A program made the position numbers and the translations under genes. Positions 1 to 5,335 of a DNA stretch of 5,335 bases are shown piece after piece; position 1 is the stretch's first letter, and every line of letters starts with the position of its first letter. The notes beneath the pieces are model-generated. The model made no database searches. It was not told the DNA's origin and was given only the letters and a program-made list of their open reading frames with translations. The DNA is taken from positions 1-5,335 of the forward strand of contig DIVK01000050.1 in NCBI GenBank assembly GCA_002422455.1, written 5' to 3'. The DNA is from Rhodoferax sp. UBA6134. Lineage in GTDB: Bacteria; Pseudomonadota; Gammaproteobacteria; Burkholderiales; Burkholderiaceae_C.

Positions 1-1238
1 TCGAGTCCGCCCGCTGCGATTTTGAACGGGTGACCCCTTACCGCATGGACTGCCTGCGTGAAGCATGGCAGGGTTTTTTACATCAGGCGCAGCCCGCCGA
101 CTGGGCCGAATTCGCCGGATTTCGTGCGCAGCAGGCGCACTGGCTGGAAGGCTACGCCCTGTTCATGGCCCTGGAGGCGCGCCATGGCAAGCCCTGGAGC
201 CGCTGGCCCGCAGAACTGGCACAGGGTGAGCCCGTGGCGCTGGCAGCGGTGGCGGGGCAACTGGCCGACGAGCTCGGGTTTTTCAGTTTCATCCAGTGGC
301 GCTTTGGGGTGCAGTGGCAACGCTTGCGCGACTATGCGCACGCCCGCGGCGTTTTCATTGTGGGCGATGCGCCGATTTTTGTGGCGCATCACAGTGCCGA
401 CGTCTGGCTCAATGCGGAGCTTTACTGGCTGGATGCGCAAGGCGAGCCGACCGTGGTGGCGGGCGTGCCGCCGGACCACTTCAGTGCCACGGGTCAGCGC
501 TGGGGCAATCCGCTGTACCGCTGGGACGCCATGGCCGCTGATGGTTTTGCCTGGTGGCAGGCCCGGCTGACGCACCTGCTGGCGCGGGTGGACGTGGTCC
601 GTCTGGATCACTTTCGCGGCTTCGAATCTTATTGGGAGATCCCGGCAGAAGAACCGACGGCGGTGGCCGGACACTGGCGCGCCGGGCCCGGCCAGGTCCT
701 GTTTGACAGCCTCGCGGCCATGCAGGGTCAGCACGGGGCAGACGACCCCCTGCCGCTCATCGCGGAAGACCTGGGCATCATCACCCCGGCGGTGACGGCC
801 CTGCGTCAGGCCTGCGGCTTTCCCGGCATGCGCGTGCTGCAGTTCGCTTTTGGCGATACGCCTGCCAACCCCTATTTGCCGCACAACTTTGAGGCGCAAA
901 CCGTGGCCTACACCGGCACGCACGACAACGACACGTCGCTGGGCTGGTGGCAGACGGCGAGCGCCGGCGAACGCCACGCCGCCCGTTGTTACCTCGGACC
1001 GCTGGCCGACACCGAGATCCACTGGGCCATGATGCAGTCGCTGTCGCAATCGCTGGCCAATATGGTGCTCTTTCCGTTGCAAGACGTGCTGGGTCTCGAT
1101 GGGGCGCACCGCATGAACACGCCCGGTGTGGCGCAGGGGTGCTGGGAGTGGCGTTTTGACTGGAGCCAGGTGCCTGAAGCGGCGGCGCGGCGCCTGGCGG
1201 AGCTGACCCGCGCCCACGGGCGAAACGGCCCGGACTGA
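1..1238 (+). CDS. malQ: 4-alpha-glucanotransferase (amylomaltase, GH77), 5'-truncated by the window
   Basis: This is the C-terminal 411 codons of a cytoplasmic amylomaltase, which transfers alpha-1,4-glucan segments between maltodextrins and releases glucose. The reading frame (codons starting at position 3) is open to the window edge, so the GTG at 30 is not taken as the start. GH77 landmarks appear in order: the GVPPDHFSATGQRWGNP substrate-loop motif (about 459-512), the nucleophile Asp in VRLDHFRG (codon 606-608), the acid/base Glu in IAEDLG (765-767), and the transition-state Asp in YTGTHDNDT (924-926). Matching these to Thermus aquaticus D293, E340 and D395 (known family numbering) implies about 85-90 residues missing at the N terminus. 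The C-terminal RMNTPG...WEWRF segment is present, with Cys (1140-1142) where Asn is usual. The gene sits 33 bp before glgC and is probably in the same operon. Identification is firm; the in vivo role, maltodextrin recycling, is inferred from context. Confidence 0.95.
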   Translation, partial: ESARCDFERVTPYRMDCLREAWQGFLHQAQPADWAEFAGFRAQQAHWLEGYALFMALEARHGKPWSRWPAELAQGEPVALAAVAGQLADELGFFSFIQWRFGVQWQRLRDYAHARGVFIVGDAPIFVAHHSADVWLNAELYWLDAQGEPTVVAGVPPDHFSATGQRWGNPLYRWDAMAADGFAWWQARLTHLLARVDVVRLDHFRGFESYWEIPAEEPTAVAGHWRAGPGQVLFDSLAAMQGQHGADDPLPLIAEDLGIITPAVTALRQACGFPGMRVLQFAFGDTPANPYLPHNFEAQTVAYTGTHDNDTSLGWWQTASAGERHAARCYLGPLADTEIHWAMMQSLSQSLANMVLFPLQDVLGLDGAHRMNTPGVAQGCWEWRFDWSQVPEAAARRLAELTRAHGRNGPD

Positions 1239-1263
1239 ATTCATCGGCCACCAACTTTTTTGC

Positions 1264-1269
1264 GAGGTG
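1264..1269 (+). promoter_or_regulatory. Ribosome binding site for glgC (GAGGTG)
   Basis: GAGGTG can pair with the 3' end of 16S rRNA (complement of CACCTC) and lies just before the ATG at 1272. This supports the ATG as the start. The in-frame TTG at 1260 would place this Shine-Dalgarno sequence inside the coding region. The 33-bp malQ-glgC gap contains nothing else I can recognise: no hairpin followed by a T-run and no convincing -35/-10 pair. Confidence 0.6.
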
Positions 1270-1271
1270 TC

Positions 1272-2543
1272 ATGAAAAACGGAGACTTTCACCAGCCGGT
1301 TCGGCAAACGACGGCTCTGGTGCTGGCGGGCGGCCGCGGTTCACGGCTGCAGGCACTGACCGAACACTGCGCCAAGCCCGCGGTGCACTTTGGCGGCAAG
1401 TTCCGGATCATCGACTTTGCGCTGTCGAACTGCATGAATTCGGGCGTGCACCGCATCGGCGTGCTGACACAATACAAGTCGCACAGCCTGTTGCGCCACC
1501 TGCAGCATGGCTGGTCCTTCCTGCGCAATGAATTCCACGAGTTCATTGACCTGCTGCCGGCGCAGCAACGGATCAGCGAAGAGTCCTGGTACCGGGGTAC
1601 CGCCGACGCGGTGTTCCAGAACCTGGACATCCTGCGCGAGCATCGTTCCACCTACATCCTGGTCCTGGCCGGCGACCACGTCTACAAAATGGATTACGCC
1701 AGCCTGATCGAAGACCACGTGGCCCAGGGCGCCCAGTGCACCGTGGCCTGCATCGAGGTGCCCATGGCCGAAGCCTCGGCCTTCGGTGTCATGACGGTCG
1801 ATGCCGCACGCCACATCACCCGCTTTGAAGAGAAGCCGCTCCAGACCCGGGAAACGCCGGGCCGGCCGGGCCAGGTGCTGGCCAGCATGGGAATCTATGT
1901 CTTCAACACCGAGTATCTTTTTGCCGCGCTGGAGGCGGATCTCAAAGACCCGTCATCCAGCCACGACTTTGGCAAGGACCTGATCCCGGCCGTGGTGTCG
2001 CGCGGCGAGGCCGTCGCCCACCCGTTTGAGCTGTCGTGTATCAGAAGCAGCCCCGAGGCACTTTGCTACTGGCGCGACGTGGGCACCGTTGACGCCTACT
2101 GGGCTGCCAATATCGATTTGGCCGCCACCACGCCGGAGCTCGACCTGTATGACCAGCAGTGGCCGATCTGGACCTGTCAGGACACTTTGCCGTCGGCCAA
2201 ATTTGTCTTTGATGACGACGGCCGGCGCGGCATGGCGGTGGACTCCCTGGTGGCGGGCGGCTGCATCGTGTCGGGCGCCATGGTGCGGCGCTCGGTCCTG
2301 TTCACCGGGGCTCGTGTCCATTCTTTCAGTTGCGTGGAAGAGGCCGTCATCCTGCCGGGTGCGGACATCGGGCGCTATTGCCGTTTGCGCCGGGTGGTGA
2401 TCGACGAGGGGTGCCGGGTGCCGGAAGGCATGACAATCGGCTATGACGCGGCCGACGATGCGCGGCGCTTCTACCGCAGTCCGCGCGGGGTCGTGCTGGT
2501 GACAAGTGCCATGCTGAAGGCCCTGCAGGAGCGGTCGGCATGA
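1272..2543 (+). CDS. glgC: Glucose-1-phosphate adenylyltransferase (ADP-glucose pyrophosphorylase)
   Basis: It catalyses ATP + glucose-1-phosphate to ADP-glucose + PPi, the committed and normally allosterically controlled step of bacterial glycogen synthesis. The product is 423 residues from the ATG at 1272 (E. coli GlgC is 431). It aligns with the E. coli protein at a constant offset of 7 at every marker I checked. The nucleotidyltransferase motif LAGGRGSRL is near the N terminus. The catalytic Asp of LAGDHVYKMDY is D135 (E. coli D142), the WYRGTADAV Tyr is Y107 (Y114), and the glucose-1-phosphate Lys of FEEKP is K188 (K195). YWRDVGT follows, then a C-terminal left-handed beta-helix region ending DARRFYRSPRG. 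Catalytic residues are intact, but several residues of the E. coli effector site differ (H32, C33, H60, E123, E379, S412; see findings). The start is chosen over TTG 1260 because of the GAGGTG Shine-Dalgarno. Its stop overlaps the glgA start by 4 bp. Confidence 0.97.
   Translation: MKNGDFHQPVRQTTALVLAGGRGSRLQALTEHCAKPAVHFGGKFRIIDFALSNCMNSGVHRIGVLTQYKSHSLLRHLQHGWSFLRNEFHEFIDLLPAQQRISEESWYRGTADAVFQNLDILREHRSTYILVLAGDHVYKMDYASLIEDHVAQGAQCTVACIEVPMAEASAFGVMTVDAARHITRFEEKPLQTRETPGRPGQVLASMGIYVFNTEYLFAALEADLKDPSSSHDFGKDLIPAVVSRGEAVAHPFELSCIRSSPEALCYWRDVGTVDAYWAANIDLAATTPELDLYDQQWPIWTCQDTLPSAKFVFDDDGRRGMAVDSLVAGGCIVSGAMVRRSVLFTGARVHSFSCVEEAVILPGADIGRYCRLRRVVIDEGCRVPEGMTIGYDAADDARRFYRSPRGVVLVTSAMLKALQERSA
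2527..2531 (+). promoter_or_regulatory. Ribosome binding site for glgA (AGGAG) inside the end of glgC
   Basis: AGGAG lies 8 nt before the ATG at 2540, within the last codons of glgC. With the ATGA stop/start overlap at 2540-2543, it fixes the glgA start and suggests that ribosomes finishing glgC can re-initiate on glgA. Confidence 0.75.
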
Positions 2544-4060
2544 AAGTGCTGTACGTTTGCACCGAGCTGTTCCCGTTCCTCAAGACCGGGGGTCTGGCCG
2601 ATGTCGGAGCCGGCCTGCCGCCGGCGTTGCAGGCCCTGGGCTGCGAGGTGCGTTTGTTGCTGCCGGCCTTTCCCGCCCTCGCCAGCCAGGCGGTGGCCGT
2701 GCGGCCCGTGGCCCTGTCGCCGGGCGGGCCGACGCCGTGGGGCCAGGCTCCCGCCCTGCCCGCCGCGAACGTGGCACTGGCACGTCTGCCGGGTTTTGAG
2801 CTGCCACTGTACCTGGTGCAGGCGCCAGCCCTGTACGCGCGGGCGGGCAATCCGTACCTTGGCCCGGATGGCAAGGAGTGGGAGGACAATGCACTGCGCT
2901 TTGCCGCGCTGGGATGGGCGGCCGCCATGCTGGGCCAGGGGCTTGACCCGGATTGGGTGCCCGACATCATTCACGGTCATGACTGGCACGCCGGGCTGGC
3001 CCCGGCCTATGTCCGCGCCTTCGCCGCTGCGGGCCGCGCGACGCCGGCCACTGTCTTCACCATTCACAACCTGGCCTACCAGGGTCTGTTTCCACAGGCC
3101 GTCTTTGCGCAATTGGGGCTCCCCGCCAGCCTGTTTGGCGTCGATGGCCTGGAGTTTTATGGTCAGGTGTCGTTCATGAAGGCCGCGCTGCGGTATGCGG
3201 ACCGGGTAACCACGGTCAGTCCGACCTATGCCCGCGAAATCATGACTGAGGCGCAGGGTTGCGGGCTCGACGGCCTGCTGCGTGAGCGTGCCAGTCAGTT
3301 GTCAGGCATTCTCAATGGGGTGGATTACCAGGTCTGGAGTCCGGCCACGGACGATGTGCTGGCCACGCCCTACGACGTTGACACGCTGCCCGTCAAGTCA
3401 GGCGCCAAACGCGCACTCCAGAAAAGCCTGGGGCTGAAGCCGCGGGCGCAAGCCCTGGTGTTGGGTGTCGTCAGCCGGCTGACAGCGCAAAAAGGCCTGC
3501 ATCTGCTGCCGCAGGTGCTGGCGGAACTGGTGCAGCACGGCGGTCAACTGGCGCTGCTGGGCCAGGGCGACGCGGCGCTGGAGCAGGCGTTTGTCGACGC
3601 GGCCCTGCGCTACCCCGGCCAGGTCGGCGTGCGTATCGGCTACGACGAAGCCACCGCCCATGCCGTCATGGCCGGTGCCGATGTCATTTTGCTGCCCTCG
3701 GCGTTTGAGCCTTGCGGCCTGACCCAGCTCTACGGCCTGCGCTATGGCACCCTGCCGCTGGTGCGCCGGGTCGGCGGCCTGGCCGACAGCGTGGTCGATT
3801 GCACGCTGGAAAATCTGGACGACGGCAGCGCCACCGGCTTTGTCTTTGACGAGTTGAGCGCGGCGGCCCTGTGGCGTGCCATGCGCCGGGCCTTTGTTCT
3901 GTTCCGCCGCCCTGTGGCGTGGGCGGCGGTGCAACGGCGCGGGATGGGCTTGCGCTTTGACTGGTTGAACACAGCGCAGCACTACCTGGCCATGTACCAG
4001 TCGCTGCGGCCGGGGGCGAAGGTTCGCGCGCGCCCGTTTTCAGGGAGGGATGCGTCATGA
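2540..4060 (+). CDS. glgA: Glycogen synthase, ADP-glucose-dependent (GT5, GT-B fold)
   Basis: It transfers glucose from ADP-glucose to the non-reducing end of alpha-1,4-glucan in the cytoplasm, using the product of GlgC next door. The protein has 506 residues (E. coli GlgA 477); the extra length lies mainly in the N-terminal domain and in a C-terminal tail of roughly 17 residues. The N-terminal Rossmann-like domain carries the KTGGL motif with K15, HGHDWHAGL (about 145-153) and TIHNLAYQG with H176 (E. coli H161). The C-terminal domain carries VSRLTAQKGL with R313 and K318 (E. coli R300, K305) and the FEPCGLTQLYGLRYG motif with E390 (E. coli E377). All of these catalytic or donor-binding residues are present, so the enzyme should be active. 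KTGGL and the overall pattern fit the ADP-glucose bacterial/plant family (GT5) rather than UDP-glucose GT3 synthases. It overlaps glgC and glgP by 4 bp each. Confidence 0.97.
   Translation: MKVLYVCTELFPFLKTGGLADVGAGLPPALQALGCEVRLLLPAFPALASQAVAVRPVALSPGGPTPWGQAPALPAANVALARLPGFELPLYLVQAPALYARAGNPYLGPDGKEWEDNALRFAALGWAAAMLGQGLDPDWVPDIIHGHDWHAGLAPAYVRAFAAAGRATPATVFTIHNLAYQGLFPQAVFAQLGLPASLFGVDGLEFYGQVSFMKAALRYADRVTTVSPTYAREIMTEAQGCGLDGLLRERASQLSGILNGVDYQVWSPATDDVLATPYDVDTLPVKSGAKRALQKSLGLKPRAQALVLGVVSRLTAQKGLHLLPQVLAELVQHGGQLALLGQGDAALEQAFVDAALRYPGQVGVRIGYDEATAHAVMAGADVILLPSAFEPCGLTQLYGLRYGTLPLVRRVGGLADSVVDCTLENLDDGSATGFVFDELSAAALWRAMRRAFVLFRRPVAWAAVQRRGMGLRFDWLNTAQHYLAMYQSLRPGAKVRARPFSGRDAS
4043..4048 (+). 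promoter_or_regulatory. Ribosome binding site for glgP (GGGAGG) inside the end of glgA
   Basis: A strong GGGAGG Shine-Dalgarno lies 8 nt before the ATG at 4057, within the last codons of glgA. A second ATG at 4050 is in another frame and too close to the Shine-Dalgarno. The ATG at 4057 overlaps the glgA stop as ATGA (4057-4060) and opens the phosphorylase frame. Confidence 0.75.
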
Positions 4061-5335
4061 GCCCCGGCACCGGTTTTGAATATGAGAAGCGTCTCAACAG
4101 TGTGGACGCGCTGCGCATCTCCATCGCCAACCGGCTGGTGTACTCGGTGGGCAAGGACCTGCGATCGGCGACCCGGCGCGATTGGCTGTTTGCCGTTTTT
4201 TATGCAGTGCGGGACCGCATCATGGATGGCTGGCGCGAATCGCGTTTTCAGGCGGAAGACCAGGATGCCAAACGGGTGTACTACCTGTCGATGGAGTTCC
4301 TCACCGGCCGCGTCCTGACCAATGCGATGCTGGCGGCCGATGTTTACGAACCAGTGCGCCAGGCCTGCACCCTGCTGGGTGTCGACTTCGATACCCTGAC
4401 CGAGCTGGAACCGGACGCCGGTCTGGGCAATGGCGGCCTGGGCCGTCTGGCGGCCTGCTTTCTGGACTCGATGGCGACCCTGGGTCTGCCGGCCATGGGC
4501 TACGGCATCCGCTACGAATACGGCATGTTTGCCCAGCGCATTGAACAGGGCCAGCAAGTCGAGGAGCCGGACTATTGGCTGGTCAACGGCTACCCGTGGG
4601 AATTCATGCGCCCCGAATCCAGCTACACCGTTCGTTTTGGCGGGCGTCTGGTGCCGCAAAATGGCCATTCGGTGTGGCAGGAGACCGAGGACGTGATTGC
4701 CACCGCCTACGACAGTGGCGTACCCGGCTACGCCATGCGCAGCGTGGTGTCCATGCGGCTCTGGTCGGCCCGTGCCAGCGGCGGCGTCAACCTCGATGCG
4801 TTCAACCGGGGCGATTACATTCATGCGGTCGAAGAAAAAAACCAGTCGGAAAACGTCACACGGGTGCTGTACCCGGATGACCGCACGGAGCATGGGCGCG
4901 AGTTGCGCCTGCGCCAGGAATACTTTTTCGTCAGTGCATCCCTGCAGGATATTTTGTGCCGCCACCTCAGGACGCACGACGGCCTGGCACAACTGGCAGA
5001 CAAGGTGGCCATCCACCTGAACGACACGCACCCGGCGCTCGCCGTGCCCGAGCTGATGCGACTGTTCCTGGACGAGCATCAGCTTGACTGGGAGACCGCG
5101 TGGGGCTGGTGTACGCGCATCTTTTCCTACACCAACCACACCCTGATGGAAGAGGCACTGGAGACCTGGCCGGTGGACATGCTGACGCGCGTGTTGCCGC
5201 GGCACATGGGCTTGATCTACGACATCAATGCCCGTTTCCTGGTCGAGGTCCATCACCGCTTTCCCGCCGACAACGCCCTGTTGCGCCGGATTTCACTGAT
5301 CGAGGAACGCGGCGTGCGGCGCGTGCGCATGGCGC
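4057..5335 (+). CDS. glgP: Glycogen/maltodextrin phosphorylase (GT35), 3'-truncated by the window
   Basis: It degrades alpha-1,4-glucan from non-reducing ends with inorganic phosphate, yielding glucose-1-phosphate, the same metabolite GlgC consumes. The frame from ATG 4057 runs open for 426 codons to the window end. Phosphorylases are usually about 800-850 residues, so roughly the N-terminal half is visible. Family landmarks seen: VYYLSMEFLTGR near residues 74-85, EPDAGLGNGGLGRLAACFLD from residue 118, GYGIRYEYGMF, the RQEYFFVSASLQDIL segment, HLNDTHPA with D323 and H325 (rabbit D339, H341), and YTNHT with H361 (rabbit H377, which contacts the glucose). The segment ends SLIEERGVRRVRMA, also typical. 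The PLP-binding lysine lies beyond the window, so catalytic completeness cannot be judged. There is only a short leader before the phosphorylase core and no obvious counterpart of the animal Ser14 phosphorylation region. Naming it glgP rather than malP rests on operon context. Confidence 0.95.
   Translation, partial: MSPGTGFEYEKRLNSVDALRISIANRLVYSVGKDLRSATRRDWLFAVFYAVRDRIMDGWRESRFQAEDQDAKRVYYLSMEFLTGRVLTNAMLAADVYEPVRQACTLLGVDFDTLTELEPDAGLGNGGLGRLAACFLDSMATLGLPAMGYGIRYEYGMFAQRIEQGQQVEEPDYWLVNGYPWEFMRPESSYTVRFGGRLVPQNGHSVWQETEDVIATAYDSGVPGYAMRSVVSMRLWSARASGGVNLDAFNRGDYIHAVEEKNQSENVTRVLYPDDRTEHGRELRLRQEYFFVSASLQDILCRHLRTHDGLAQLADKVAIHLNDTHPALAVPELMRLFLDEHQLDWETAWGWCTRIFSYTNHTLMEEALETWPVDMLTRVLPRHMGLIYDINARFLVEVHHRFPADNALLRRISLIEERGVRRVRMA

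Noticed and set aside
30..32. GTG as a possible start of malQ
   Set aside because: The frame is open upstream to the window edge. The positions of the three catalytic residues relative to T. aquaticus amylomaltase show that about 85-90 residues lie before the window.
1260..1262. TTG as start of glgC
   Set aside because: It would add only four residues and put the GAGGTG Shine-Dalgarno inside the gene; the ATG at 1272 fits better.
1239..1271. Possible terminator or promoter between malQ and glgC (CTTTTTT run at 1255-1261)
   Set aside because: No stable inverted repeat precedes the T-run and no convincing -35/-10 pair is visible in 33 bp; read-through from malQ is more likely.
78..1307. Long antisense open frame (409 codons) on the minus strand opposite malQ
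   Set aside because: Same explanation: a shadow of the malQ codon structure, running through the malQ-glgC gap into glgC, with no recognisable family and no matching translation signals.
1857..1870. GC-rich palindromic GGGCCGGCCGGGCC-like stretch inside glgC
   Set aside because: It falls within coding sequence for a variable surface loop (PGRPGQ) and is expected by chance in GC-rich DNA; there is no repeat of it elsewhere in the window.
2471..3112. Antisense open frame across the glgC-glgA junction
   Set aside because: Arg/Gly/Pro-rich low-complexity translation typical of shadow frames; both sense genes are unambiguous here.
3982..5256. Long antisense open frame (424 codons) on the minus strand opposite glgP
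   Set aside because: It lies opposite a clearly homologous phosphorylase frame. Long antisense frames are expected in GC-rich genes with G/C third positions. The translation is rich in His, Gln, Val and Arg and shows no domain I recognise.

Overview
The window lies inside a glycogen / alpha-glucan metabolism gene cluster. All genes are on the + strand and packed head to tail. The DNA is GC-rich, with strong G/C preference at third codon positions. The proteins resemble proteobacterial GlgC, GlgA, GlgP and MalQ. From codon use, protein similarity and gene order I infer a proteobacterium, most likely a betaproteobacterium of the Burkholderiales / Comamonadaceae type. No rRNA or other phylogenetic marker is present to prove this.

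Layout: (1) positions 1-1238 hold the 3' part of malQ (4-alpha-glucanotransferase, GH77), missing roughly 85-90 N-terminal residues. (2) A 33-bp gap carries a ribosome binding site. (3) 1272-2543 is glgC (ADP-glucose pyrophosphorylase), complete. (4) 2540-4060 is glgA (ADP-glucose-dependent glycogen synthase), complete, with an ATGA overlap with glgC. (5) 4057-5335 is the 5' half of glgP (glycogen/maltodextrin phosphorylase), with an ATGA overlap with glgA, cut by the window end before the PLP lysine. No stretch longer than 33 bp is non-coding, and I see no promoter, terminator, RNA gene, mobile element, repeat array or CRISPR.

How the genes work together: GlgC makes ADP-glucose from glucose-1-phosphate and ATP. 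GlgA polymerises ADP-glucose into alpha-1,4-glucan. GlgP releases glucose-1-phosphate from chain ends by phosphorolysis. MalQ redistributes short maltodextrins so they can be extended or phosphorolysed. Synthesis and breakdown are thus encoded together and, for glgC-glgA-glgP, probably translationally coupled. The branching and debranching enzymes (GlgB, GlgX) are not in view and may lie just upstream of malQ or downstream of glgP.

Nothing here looks like an undescribed system. The most interesting point is that GlgC keeps its catalytic residues but differs from the E. coli enzyme at several positions tied to allosteric control. This suggests different effector regulation.
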